Shown piece by piece: positions 1 through 6,993 of a stretch of DNA of 47,806 nt. Both the position numbers and the translations under genes were made by a program. The stretch spans positions 1 through 47,806 of the forward strand of contig CAKUGW010000006.1 in the NCBI GenBank assembly GCA_934654805.1, in the 5' to 3' direction. Every line of letters starts with the position of its first letter. Positions within the stretch are counted from its first letter, which is position 1. The DNA is from an uncultured Kiritimatiellota bacterium. Lineage in GTDB: Bacteria; Verrucomicrobiota; Kiritimatiellia; RFP12; UBA1067. The notes under the pieces were generated by a model. That model saw nothing but the letters and a program-made list of their open reading frames with translations, ran no database searches and was not told the origin of the DNA.

Positions 1-73
1 GCGCGACTTCCGCGTTCAGGCAAAGGACGCCATCGGGCTCCATGTCGTTTACGCAGAGAATTTTCCGCGTCAT
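1..73 (-). CDS. 5' end of an unidentified gene, cut by the window edge
   Basis: A minus-strand frame opens at the ATG at 73 and runs off the left edge. It encodes MTRKILCVNDMEPDGVLCLN and a few more residues. The opening resembles the first beta strand of a nucleotide-binding fold, as in some 2-hydroxyacid dehydrogenases or receiver proteins, but 24 residues are too few to assign a family. The sequence before the start is A/G-rich with a weak ribosome site (GAAATGAGAAC). Two copies of a palindromic TTGTTCAACA element and two TATCACTC repeats lie 25-80 bases upstream, so the gene may be regulated together with the esterase at 499-2253. Confidence 0.45.
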   Translation of the reverse strand, partial: MTRKILCVNDMEPDGVLCLNAEVA

Positions 74-95
74 GTTCTCATTTCAAGGCGAGACT

Positions 96-150
96 CTATC
101 ACTCGGACTGTATCACTCATGTCTGACCCTTGTTCAACACTTGTTCAACA
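96..150 (-). promoter_or_regulatory. Candidate promoter/operator of the edge gene (twin TTGTTCAACA, twin TATCACTC)
   Basis: TTGTTCAACA occurs at 130-139 and 141-150, one helical turn apart, and each copy contains the palindrome TGTTCAACA. TATCACTC occurs at 97-104 and 111-118. On the minus strand TTGAAC inside the first palindrome could act as a -35 box, and TGATAC or TGATAG as -10 boxes. The ten-base motif matches, at eight of ten positions, TTGACCAACA found twice upstream of the esterase gene. Function is inferred. Confidence 0.4.
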
Positions 151-377
151 GCCGTTGTATTCGACGCGCCAGCGGCCCGTCCGCGTCGTGACGCGCGTCT
201 GGTTGCCGTCCGCGTCGTGCGCGAGGGTCGTCCGGCGTTCGCCGCCGGCCGCGCAGCCCGCCGGGCGTTCGAGGGCGTCGTGGAAGCGCGTCGCCATCAT
301 GCCCGTCTCGGAGCGCGCGGAAACCACGCCGCGCACGTGAACATGCAGGCCAAGACAGCCAGATTTCGGAACACCAT
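145..377 (-). pseudogene. Decayed RHS/YD-repeat protein fragment
   Basis: Minus-strand translation of 145-240 reads AHDADGNQTRVTTRTGRW followed by RVEYNGC and a stop. This is a recognisable RHS repeat (consensus YDADGNxTxVTTxTGxWxVxYN). Just before it, ATRFHDALERP resembles the YDALGRP repeat. A separate frame opens at the ATG at 377 after a GGGGG ribosome site and encodes a signal-peptide-like start (MVFRNLAVLACMFTCAAW). A secreted RHS protein seems to have lost almost all of its body and shifted frame. The piece is far too short to be a working RHS shell, and its end overlaps the operator-like repeats. Confidence 0.55.
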
Positions 378-403
378 GTGCACCCCCGTTTCGTGATGGG
401 CGC

Positions 404-409
404 ACTATA
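404..409 (-). promoter_or_regulatory. Extended -10 element of the RHS remnant
   Basis: The minus strand reads TTGGTATAGT, an extended -10 (TGG before TATAGT), 26 bases before the ATG at 377. It matches the TGGTATAAT style of other promoters in the window. Confidence 0.4.
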
Positions 410-498
410 CCAAAAAATTCGATTCTGCAACAACCCGACACGGGGGAACTATCCGATTCTCGATTTTCGACTTCCGAGCAACCCAAGATGGATTGCCT

Positions 499-2253
499 CT
501 ACCTGACAAAGCCTTTGCTCAGGATGAATGACCACACGCGTTCCATCCACGTGTAGCTGCCCGTGCCCGGCGACGCCTGACGCTGAAAGCCATGATTGCG
601 CAAGGCGAGCGTGTGAACTTCGCTCTGAATATTCATCCGACGCATCTGCTCCCACGCCTTCACCGAATTCATTGCCGCATAGCCGTCCGCATCGCCATGA
701 ATGAAAAGCGTCGGCGCCGTGTCCATGTCGAAAAGGAATTCCGGCGCAAGGGCGGCCGAATCGTCGTTGCCACCCGCCGCGTTACGTCCGTCAAAGCCGT
801 CCGTCAGCACATAGGCCGGACTGATCGCAATCGCCCACTGCGCCTTGCAGGGAACGTCGTCCAGCGCATCGACCGGCGCATAGGCCCGCATGCGCGAACT
901 CGTCGCGCCCAGAAGCGTGAGATGTCCGCCCGCAGACGAGCCCATGATGCCGATGCTGTCGGGGTCGAGCCCTTTCGCCGATGCCTGTGCGCGGACGAGC
1001 CGAATTGTGCGCTGCAGATCTTGCCACGCCGTCAGGTGCTTCGGCAGCCCCGCCGGACGCGGCACACGGTATTTCAACGTCACGACCGTCATGCCCTTCT
1101 CGTTCAGGTAGCGGCGTATCGGCGTGACCTCGAAGCACTCCGGCCAGTTTCCAACATAGGAACCGCCCGAATAGACGATCTGCACCGCCCGCGTCTTCCG
1201 CACCCTCGGCAAATGCCATTCAATGTAGGGCGTGCATTGGTTCTTTTGCGCATCCGGCATCTTGCCCTCCGGCCAGACGTCAGCCTTTTCGTGGGCGTCA
1301 CGCGCCGCATCGCTCGCGTAGCGGCTCATGAGGTCGACCTCCGGCGCGAGTTTCGACGCGAACTCGATCTGGTTCAGGAACTCGATCGCGTGACCGAGGC
1401 CGAACGCCCCGTGCCCCTTGTCCGCATAGACGTGCAGCTCCGCCGGAATTTTCCGCTTGCGGAGTTCGCGGTAGCAACGCGCGGAGCCATTGGGCGTATA
1501 GGGGTCGATTCCACCGTGATGAAAGCTGATCGGACACGTCTTCGCGTCAAAGGCGAAGCACGGCGCAACGTCCGATGCGGGCTGTGTCGTGCCGTCCTGC
1601 GGCGCGGCCACGCCACCCGCCGCGCCAGCGGCGGAATTGTAGGCGGGCGCGTTCGCGATCGCCACATTGACGTGGCACGGCAGGTCGTCGCGTGCATCGA
1701 CCTTCTCATACGCGGGCGTCAGCGCACTCGTCGCGAGCATCGTCACGAGGTGTCCGCCCGCCGACATGCCGATGACGCCGATCTTCTCCGGATCGAAGCC
1801 TCGCGCCGGAGCCTGTGCGCGGACGAGCCGGACGGCACGCTGGCCGTCTTGCCAGCCGCTGCGGTAAAATGGCGCGTTCTTTGGACGTGGCGTCCGATGG
1901 ACGAGGTTGACCGTCTGGTAGCCGAGCTTCGTGAACGTCTCCTTCCACAGCTTGATGAGGTGAAGGTCGCACAGGTTCTGGTAGCTGCCGCCCGAGACGA
2001 GAATCATGCACGCGCCGTTTGGCTGCGTCGGTGGCTCGAACCATTCGAGATAAGGCATCTGCCGCTGAGGCGAAACAAGGAAATCGACGTCCTTCTCCTC
2101 GTCGGTCATGCCGGCGACCTGATGCGCCTGAAAGTCGGGGATCCCTCCTTCCGTCCACAGCGGTTCACGCGCACCCCGCCGCCACGGCGCACGCGCCTGT
2201 GACGACACCGCCACAAACAAAAGGGTCAGAAAGACCAGATCCATTCTCTTCAT
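499..2253 (-). CDS. Secreted protein with two tandem alpha/beta-hydrolase (carbohydrate-esterase-like) domains
   Basis: A 584-residue protein. The ATG at 2253 is chosen because GGAGG sits seven bases upstream and a signal peptide follows at once (MKRMDLVFLTLLFVAVSSQA). Two copies of an acetylxylan/feruloyl-esterase-like alpha/beta-hydrolase fold follow each other. The first has the oxyanion stretch SGGSYQ, the nucleophile motif GMSAGGH (Ser about 164), Asp in GGIDPY and His in DKGHG (about 281). The second has SGGSYV, GSSAGGH (Ser about 440), Asp in HGDADG and His in RNHGF (about 554). Both triads look intact, so both halves may be active. A role in removing acyl groups from plant polysaccharide is inferred from fold, secretion and the divergent XylR-like regulator. 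The true substrate cannot be read from sequence. Confidence 0.85.
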   Translation of the reverse strand: MKRMDLVFLTLLFVAVSSQARAPWRRGAREPLWTEGGIPDFQAHQVAGMTDEEKDVDFLVSPQRQMPYLEWFEPPTQPNGACMILVSGGSYQNLCDLHLIKLWKETFTKLGYQTVNLVHRTPRPKNAPFYRSGWQDGQRAVRLVRAQAPARGFDPEKIGVIGMSAGGHLVTMLATSALTPAYEKVDARDDLPCHVNVAIANAPAYNSAAGAAGGVAAPQDGTTQPASDVAPCFAFDAKTCPISFHHGGIDPYTPNGSARCYRELRKRKIPAELHVYADKGHGAFGLGHAIEFLNQIEFASKLAPEVDLMSRYASDAARDAHEKADVWPEGKMPDAQKNQCTPYIEWHLPRVRKTRAVQIVYSGGSYVGNWPECFEVTPIRRYLNEKGMTVVTLKYRVPRPAGLPKHLTAWQDLQRTIRLVRAQASAKGLDPDSIGIMGSSAGGHLTLLGATSSRMRAYAPVDALDDVPCKAQWAIAISPAYVLTDGFDGRNAAGGNDDSAALAPEFLFDMDTAPTLFIHGDADGYAAMNSVKAWEQMRRMNIQSEVHTLALRNHGFQRQASPGTGSYTWMERVWSFILSKGFVR

Positions 2254-2285
2254 GCAATTACCTCCGTCGCTCGCAAACAAGCAGT

Positions 2286-2291
2286 ATTATA
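2286..2291 (-). promoter_or_regulatory. -10 box of the esterase gene
   Basis: A perfect TATAAT on the minus strand lies 32 bases before the esterase ATG. No good -35 box is visible, which fits an activator-dependent promoter. A TTGACCAACA element is centred about 48 bases before the expected start of transcription. Confidence 0.55.
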
Positions 2292-2322
2292 ACACAGGCA
2301 TAGACGAGAAGTATATTTGTTT

Positions 2323-2402
2323 TTGACCAACAATAGTCTATGGGAATGGGAAACGACTTCAAGAGAGAGCCGCAGCCGTTCCACACTGCGACTTGACCAA
2401 CA
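2323..2402. promoter_or_regulatory. Paired TTGACCAACA elements between esterase and regulator
   Basis: TTGACCAACA occurs at 2323-2332 and, in the same orientation, at 2393-2402, 70 bases apart, in the intergenic region between the divergent esterase and XylR-like genes. AraC-family proteins commonly bind direct repeats. These are the best candidate sites for the regulator next door, and they match TTGTTCAACA at 130-150 at eight of ten positions. Confidence 0.45.
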
Positions 2403-2493
2403 GGACAGGATTTGGCTTAACGTCCGCAGTCCACTTGCTGCCTTTCGACGATTTCCGACATATTCCCTCCATGCTTGTCCCTAAGATATTTGC

Positions 2494-2499
2494 TATACT
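2494..2499 (+). promoter_or_regulatory. Extended -10 element of the XylR-like regulator
   Basis: TGCTATACT is an extended -10 (TG, one base, TATACT). No convincing -35 box is seen at normal spacing. Transcription would begin near 2506, ahead of the short leader frame at 2527. Confidence 0.45.
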
Positions 2500-2526
2500 G
2501 CTTCCGTTGTGACGGGAAAAGAGAAA

Positions 2527-2616
2527 ATGCAAAGGGCATGCTTTATGACGCAAACAACGACAGTTAGATTTACGGAAGAAGACAAGAAAACCTGCTGGGG
2601 CTGGCCCTCACCATGA
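2527..2616 (+). CDS. Possible 29-residue leader peptide overlapping the regulator start
   Basis: ATG at 2527 follows GGGAAAAGAGAAA, a plausible ribosome site. It opens a frame of 29 codons that ends in TGA inside ATGA, where ATG is the regulator start at 2613. A second ATG in frame is at 2545. The regulator itself has only a weak upstream GGGG, so termination of this frame may help ribosomes restart. The peptide has no recognisable relatives and could be chance. Confidence 0.3.
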   Translation: MQRACFMTQTTTVRFTEEDKKTCWGWPSP

Positions 2617-3800
2617 GAAAGAAAAGAGACACGACACGCATTCTCATCATCCTGGATCTGCGATACGAGTCCAATCGCCAGTTCCTTCAGGGCATCGCCC
2701 GGTTCGCCCGCAGCAAGGCGTCATGGGACGTGACGGTCGCCGACGTCACCGAGGCGCACACGGCGCTCGCGGACGCCACGAAGCCCTTTGACGCCATCTT
2801 CGCGAAGGAAGACTGTGCGTCTGCCCTTCTCTCGTTCTATGCGGCCCGCCGCTTGCATCATCCGCCGATCTGCGTCTTCGGCAGTCCGGGAATGTCCTCG
2901 GTCGACGCCCCAGACATCTACTTCTACGCCACGGACAATACGGCCATCGGACAGAAAGCCGCCGCGTATCTCCTGGGCCTCGGCAACTTCGCGTCATTCG
3001 GCTTCTACTCCGACGCATCCGGACAGAGCTTCATCCGGCAGCGGCACGAGGGATTCCGGCGCGAGCTCCAGAGACAGAGCCGCACGGTCGAGGCGTGCGA
3101 CCAGAGCGGGAAGCCCGACGAAACCGGCAACTGGCTCAAGGCCCTCGCCAAGCCCGCCGCCGTCTTCTGCGCCTACGACCGTGACGCCGTCGCGCTCATC
3201 CGATGCTGCCGGCAAAACGGCATCCCCGTTCCCCGACAGGTTGTCGTCCTCGGCGTTGACGACGATCCCGTCATCACGTCCTTCGCCAACCCCAGCGTCT
3301 CAAGCGTCGTCTTGCCGTATGAAGCCCTCGGCTTCGCGGCGGCCAAGAAGGTCTCCCTTCGGCTCTCGACCGGGAAGACGCCCAAGAAGCGTTCCGAGGT
3401 CTCCGCCTCCGTGGAGATCTGCGAGCGCGACTCGTCCATCCCGATTGCGCCGTCCGCGCACATTCTCGCCTCCGCCAAGGCCTACATCCAGCAGAACGCG
3501 CGACGCCACGTCACGGTCGAGGCCGTCGCCAAGCACCTCGGCATCTCCCGAAAGCTGCTCGACCTGAGGTTCAAGGAGCAGGGCGAGGGGACTGTGCGCG
3601 AACGGATCGCCCACGAACGCTTCAAGGCGGTCTGCGAGCTGCTGCAGAAGACGACCCGCCCCATCAGCTCCATCGCCCACTCCTGCGGCTTTGCGAACGC
3701 CCCATGGCTCCAGACGGCCTTCAAGCGCCGCTTCGGACTGACCATGCGAGACTGGCGCCTCCAGAACGCCCGGCGCAACAGTCCCCTCAAGCCCGTCTAA
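2613..3800 (+). CDS. XylR-like transcriptional regulator (periplasmic-binding fold plus AraC HTH)
   Basis: A 395-residue protein of the XylR type, the usual length for the family. Residues 8-275 form a LacI/ribose-binding-like sensor domain: TRILIILDLR at the start, the RQFLQGIARFA helix, and VLGVDDDPV near 212-220, where GVDD is typical of the hinge region. Residues 283-385 hold two AraC-family helix-turn-helix units (VEAVAKHLGISRKLLDLRF and SIAHSCGFANAPWLQTAFKR). Family members bind a sugar and activate sugar-use genes. Here the divergent partner is the tandem esterase, so a plant-glycan-derived sugar is the likely inducer, though this is inference. An ATGA overlap joins it to a short upstream frame. 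Confidence 0.9.
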   Translation: MRKKRDTTRILIILDLRYESNRQFLQGIARFARSKASWDVTVADVTEAHTALADATKPFDAIFAKEDCASALLSFYAARRLHHPPICVFGSPGMSSVDAPDIYFYATDNTAIGQKAAAYLLGLGNFASFGFYSDASGQSFIRQRHEGFRRELQRQSRTVEACDQSGKPDETGNWLKALAKPAAVFCAYDRDAVALIRCCRQNGIPVPRQVVVLGVDDDPVITSFANPSVSSVVLPYEALGFAAAKKVSLRLSTGKTPKKRSEVSASVEICERDSSIPIAPSAHILASAKAYIQQNARRHVTVEAVAKHLGISRKLLDLRFKEQGEGTVRERIAHERFKAVCELLQKTTRPISSIAHSCGFANAPWLQTAFKRRFGLTMRDWRLQNARRNSPLKPV

Positions 3801-4276
3801 AGCCTCGTCCCGAATCAGGAACCGCCGCGCACACGCGACCGCGTGGGGTCCCCACTGCCCATTCGGGGACTGTCCCCACTGCCCGGCGTTGAAATGACCA
3901 TTCGGGGCCTGTCCCCGCTGCCCATTCTTGCGGAACTTGATACGCAACTGATCATCGCGGAGATGCAAGGCTACGCACCGTACGCACACGAAATGAAGTC
4001 TCGAATCATAGGACTCATGGCAGCCATTCGCAAGTTTGCGGCGGCACTTCGGAAGTAAAGGCATTGCTCAGTCGGCGACGGGCGGGGACCCGTCGCGTTT
4101 AGAAAAGCGGGGAGAAGCCGCATATGCCTTTCAGTCGATGGTAAACATCTGAAAGCCGACTGCGGCTTCGGACTCGACCATTCGAAAAAGCTCAGATGCA
4201 CTTTTGCTCAGATGCTCAGATGCCGAGGTCTGTCAAGACCGCGCTAGCGGTGTTGACTGACCGAGTACGGGTCGGG
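3801..4276. other. Intergenic region with hairpins and short repeats, no recognised gene
   Basis: Between the regulator and the IS66 end. It holds the GC palindromes at 3843-3923 and a hairpin at 4076-4095 (CGACGGG, six-base loop, CCCGTCG). GCTCAGATGC occurs three times at 4190-4199, 4206-4215 and 4214-4223. A plus-strand frame ending at 4058 encodes a protein-like tail (QLIIAEMQGYAPYAHEMKS and on) but has no convincing start, so it may be the remnant of an unidentified gene. I recognise no family. Confidence 0.5.
3843..3923. repeat. REP-like GC palindromes
   Basis: Three GC palindromes in a row: GTGGGGTCCCCAC at 3843-3855, then two near-identical 25-base units at 3860-3884 and 3899-3923. 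Each unit has CATTCGGGG, a short loop and TCCCC, then CTGCCC, and differs from the other at two positions. Such units resemble REP sequences, which in many genomes are spread by IS200-like RAYT transposases. A RAYT-like gene lies at 32665-34362. They may also act as terminators for the regulator gene. Confidence 0.5.
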
Positions 4277-4329
4277 GTAATGGGTTAGTGGGCTGCGCGG
4301 CGTTGCCGCTCGCCCACCAACCGATGTGA
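4277..4329 (+). repeat. Left terminal inverted repeat of the IS66 element
   Basis: Its 53 bases match the reverse complement of 6252-6304 with five mismatches, and only three in the outer 47. The arm can also fold on itself (GTGGGC paired with GCCCAC, and inner GCGGC paired with GCCGC). Confidence 0.9.
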
Positions 4330-4405
4330 GTGGTGCGTCGTCCCGCTTGTTGGGGCAGGGCATTCCGCATTTCAGAAAAGGAAATCAAAAAAATCATTTT
4401 CGCCC

Positions 4406-4434
4406 TTGCGCTCTTGTATACGATATATTATAAT
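4406..4434 (+). promoter_or_regulatory. Promoter of the IS66 genes, apparently leaderless
   Basis: TTGCGC at 4406-4411 and TATAAT at 4429-4434 are 17 bases apart, a near-ideal sigma-70 layout. The start codon at 4442 is only seven bases after the -10 box, so transcription would begin at or next to the ATG. Confidence 0.75.
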
Positions 4435-4441
4435 AGACGGC

Positions 4442-4765
4442 ATGGAAACAAAGACACGCAAGGCCGAGGCGCAGGATGCGCCTTTCGCGGAGGTCGTCGC
4501 GGGGCTGATGCCCGTGGCGAGGGGTTCGCTCGCGCTCGTGCGCAAGACATGCGGAAAGCCCGGGTGCAGGGCCTGCAAGTCGGGGAAACGGCATCCGGCG
4601 TGGCTGTTCGTGTACCGCGTGGGCGGGAAGCAGCGAAGCCGCCACGTGCCCGCGGCCCTTGCGCCGTTGATGCGGCAGGCGGTGGAGAACGGGAGGAGGC
4701 TGGAGCAGGCGATGTGCGCGGAGGGGCTGCGCTACCTGGACGCGCTCGTCGGAGACGCGCGGTAG
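4442..4765 (+). CDS. IS66-associated small CxxC protein (DUF6788-like)
   Basis: A 107-residue basic protein with RKTCGKPGCRACKSGKRHPA at about 38-57 and a following WLFVYRVGGKQRSRHVP strand. This is the pattern of the small DUF6788-like proteins often found just before transposases. The cysteines probably bind a metal ion. The ATG at 4442 is chosen because it follows TATAAT by seven bases. An upstream TTG at 4406 lies inside the -35 box and cannot be the start. The gene ends four bases before the transposase ATG, so the two are co-translated. The name is by pattern recognition; its role in transposition is unknown. Confidence 0.75.
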   Translation: METKTRKAEAQDAPFAEVVAGLMPVARGSLALVRKTCGKPGCRACKSGKRHPAWLFVYRVGGKQRSRHVPAALAPLMRQAVENGRRLEQAMCAEGLRYLDALVGDAR

Positions 4766-4769
4766 CGGC

Positions 4770-6230
4770 ATGCCCCCGGAGAAGTGCCAGAACTGGAACC
4801 GGTGCAGCAAGTACACCGAGCTGACGCTCAAGATAGACCGCCAGGCGGAGGCGCTCGCGGCGAAGGACCGGAGGATCAGGGCTCTGGAGGAGGAGAACGC
4901 CCGCCTCAAGGACGCGCAGTGCGGCGGGGCCGCGGCCCCCGCGACGGCCAAGCCGTTCGGCAGCTCCACGCCGTCGTCGAAGATGCCCGTGAAGCCCAAC
5001 TCGTCGGAGGAGGACAGGAGCCGCGTCGGCGGGCAGCCCAAGGGGCATGCGGGGCACGGGAGGAAGGCCGTGCCGGACGAAGACGCCGACGAGGCGGTCG
5101 ACCTGACGAAGCCGACGTCGTGCCCCGTCCACGGGATCGCGCTCGCGAGCTGGACGACGCGCACGAGGACGGTCGTGCACATGGCCCCGGCGAGGCGCAT
5201 CGTCAGGAACTACACGATCTACAGGGCGTGGTGCCCCCTCTGCGGGAAGTACCACGAATCCGAAGTGCCGGGCGTCATGCCCTACTTCGCGTTCACGAAC
5301 GGCCTGATCTCGCAAGTCCTCGTCGACCACTTCCGGGCGGGCATCCCGCTCGGGACGCTCGCGAGGCGGTCCGGCGTGAAGAAGGCCGCGCTGAAGAAGA
5401 TGGCGCACAAGGTCGCGGAGCTGCTGGAGGGCGGTGTCGCGCGGCTCGTCGAGGAGTTCAACGCGGCTCCGGTCAAGCACGCAGACGAGACGCCATGGCC
5501 GTGCGACGGGAAAAGCGGCTACGCATGGGGCTTCTTCACCCCGACGGTGTCGGTGTACAGGTTCCGTGGCACCCGGGCATCGACAGCCCCCGCAGAGGTG
5601 TTCGGCAGGGGAGCGCACGCCGGCATCCTCGGCGTGGACCGGTACAGCGCCTACAACTGCGCCTGGAGGGGAAGGATGCAGTACTGCCTCGAGCACTTCA
5701 AGAGGAATGTCCGAGACCTGCTCGAGGCGGAGCCGAAGAACAGGGAATACCAGAGGCGCATCCCCCGATTCGTCGAACTGCTCGCATCGGCGATGACGCT
5801 CCGCAACAGGAAGCGCGGCAAGGAGTACGACGATGAGTCCGTGGCCATCCGCGACGAACTTCTCGCCATCGCGAGGGGTCCCGTCAGGGACGGCAAGCTC
5901 AAGGAGTACTTCGACATCATCGTCAACAGGCGCGACAGGTTCTTCCAGTGGGTCCGCAACCCCGAGGTCGAGGCGGAGAACAACCTCGCCGAGAGACGTC
6001 TCAGGCCGCTTGTCATCGCCCGGAAGGTCTGCTTCGGCTCCCAGTCGGAAAACGGATTGAAGACCCGCGAGACGCTGATGACCGTCATCGGCACGCTCTC
6101 GCTGAGGTGCGACGACCCGGTCGCGAAGCTGTCGCAGGTTCTCGACGCCATTGGACGCGGCAAGAAGGCGAACGTCTCAGAATTGCTCTGGGGACCGAAG
6201 TCTCAGCCCGCCAACGCTGCGAAAGCCTGA
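4770..6230 (+). CDS. IS66 family transposase
   Basis: 486 residues, close to the usual length of IS66 TnpC. Residues 15-48 form a leucine-rich coiled coil. A Gly/Lys-rich linker (RVGGQPKGHAGHGRK) follows, then a zinc-finger-like CPLCGK at 155-160. The DDE catalytic core has Asp239 in HADETPW, Asp290 in GVDRYSAY and Glu408 in NNLAERRLRPL, all in the expected contexts. The C-terminal segment (LWGPKSQ) is like the short IS66 tail domain. All catalytic residues are present and no frameshift is seen, so the enzyme could be active. It lies four bases after its companion gene on the same transcript. Confidence 0.95.
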   Translation: MPPEKCQNWNRCSKYTELTLKIDRQAEALAAKDRRIRALEEENARLKDAQCGGAAAPATAKPFGSSTPSSKMPVKPNSSEEDRSRVGGQPKGHAGHGRKAVPDEDADEAVDLTKPTSCPVHGIALASWTTRTRTVVHMAPARRIVRNYTIYRAWCPLCGKYHESEVPGVMPYFAFTNGLISQVLVDHFRAGIPLGTLARRSGVKKAALKKMAHKVAELLEGGVARLVEEFNAAPVKHADETPWPCDGKSGYAWGFFTPTVSVYRFRGTRASTAPAEVFGRGAHAGILGVDRYSAYNCAWRGRMQYCLEHFKRNVRDLLEAEPKNREYQRRIPRFVELLASAMTLRNRKRGKEYDDESVAIRDELLAIARGPVRDGKLKEYFDIIVNRRDRFFQWVRNPEVEAENNLAERRLRPLVIARKVCFGSQSENGLKTRETLMTVIGTLSLRCDDPVAKLSQVLDAIGRGKKANVSELLWGPKSQPANAAKA

Positions 6231-6251
6231 ACGGACGGGGCGGGTGCAGCC

Positions 6252-6304
6252 TCAATTCGGTTGGTGGGCGAGCGGCGACGTCGCGCAGTCCACTAACCCA
6301 TTAC
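6252..6304 (-). repeat. Right terminal inverted repeat of the IS66 element
   Basis: Reverse complement of the left arm at 4277-4329 with five mismatches in 53 bases. The outer end reads CCCATTAC on the plus strand. It begins 21 bases after the transposase stop codon. Confidence 0.9.
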
Positions 6305-6341
6305 GTCGCGAGGGGCGTGAATGTGGCACGGGGAAAATTGG

Positions 6342-6347
6342 TATAAT
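6342..6347 (+). promoter_or_regulatory. Extended -10 element before the DNA glycosylase
   Basis: TTGGTATAAT, an extended -10, lies 37 bases outside the IS66 right end. An ATG at 6357 follows nine bases later but opens only a 17-codon frame (to 6410) that overlaps the glycosylase start in another frame. Confidence 0.6.
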
Positions 6348-6387
6348 AGCCAGCCCATGAACAAGGCAGCTCATTCCTCTGAAGGCA

Positions 6388-6993
6388 ATGACATCGCATC
6401 CCGATCATAGACGCCTAACGGACTTCTCCGACGACGCGGTCGCGCTCGCGCCGCGTCTGCTCGGGAAATTCCTCTGCCGCCGCCTGACGGACGGGACGGT
6501 TCTCCGGCGACGCATCACGGAGACGGAAGCCTACTTCGGCGAGGAGGACACGGCCTGTCATGCGCATCGGGGGCGGACGCCGCGCACGGATGTCCTGTAC
6601 GAAGCGGGCGGCTGTGCCTACGTCTACCTGTGCTACGGCATGCACGAGCTGCTCAACGTCGTGACAGGCCCGAAAGATCATCCCGAAGCGGTGCTGATTC
6701 GCGGCGTGGAGGGTGCAGACGGCCCCGGCAAGCTGACAAAGCTCCTGCACATTACGCGCGCGTTCAACCGCGCGCGCTTTGCGACCTCGCCTGACCTCTG
6801 GCTGGAGGACGACGGCTTTGCGCCGAAGCATCGGCGTACGCCGCGCATCGGCATCGCCTATGCCTCCATACGCGACCAGTGCCGCAAATGGCGATTTGTG
6901 GTGAGCGGGGCATGTCGTGACGAATGTCGGCCTCGGTTACCTGCAGACGCGATAGTCGCCTCTCATCGCCCAGCCATAGGCCGCTCTGCGTGA
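6388..6993 (+). CDS. mpg: DNA-3-methyladenine glycosylase (AAG/MPG family)
   Basis: A 201-residue base-excision repair enzyme that removes alkylated purines from DNA. The family pattern is clear: LAPRLLGKFLCRRL at 25-38, the catalytic Glu in RITETEAYFGEED, the DNA-intercalating region YVYLCYGMHELLNVV, and AVLIRGVEG with GPGKLTKLL. The start at 6388 gives the normal N-terminus but has only a crowded AAGG as ribosome site. The final 25 residues after KWRFVVSG are unlike the family, and the gene runs 31 bases into the convergent hydrolase gene, so the original stop may have been lost. Confidence 0.9.
   Translation: MTSHPDHRRLTDFSDDAVALAPRLLGKFLCRRLTDGTVLRRRITETEAYFGEEDTACHAHRGRTPRTDVLYEAGGCAYVYLCYGMHELLNVVTGPKDHPEAVLIRGVEGADGPGKLTKLLHITRAFNRARFATSPDLWLEDDGFAPKHRRTPRIGIAYASIRDQCRKWRFVVSGACRDECRPRLPADAIVASHRPAIGRSA

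Larger units (their letters stand above)
4277..6304 (+). mobile_element. IS66-family insertion sequence (complete, about 2.03 kb)
   Basis: The element is bounded by inverted repeats that both begin GTAATGGGTTAGTGG. It contains its own promoter, a small CxxC-type companion gene (4442-4765) and a full IS66 transposase (4770-6230). IS66 elements usually make 8-bp target duplications, but the flanks here (GGGTCGGG on the left, GTCGCGAG on the right) do not match. Either the insertion is old, or one side has been rearranged. The tnpB-type gene of classical IS66 is absent; the companion gene is of a different family. Confidence 0.9.

Noticed and set aside
4406..4441. TTG start for the IS66 companion gene
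   Set aside because: It lies inside the -35 box and would be upstream of transcription; ATG at 4442 fits the family start and promoter.
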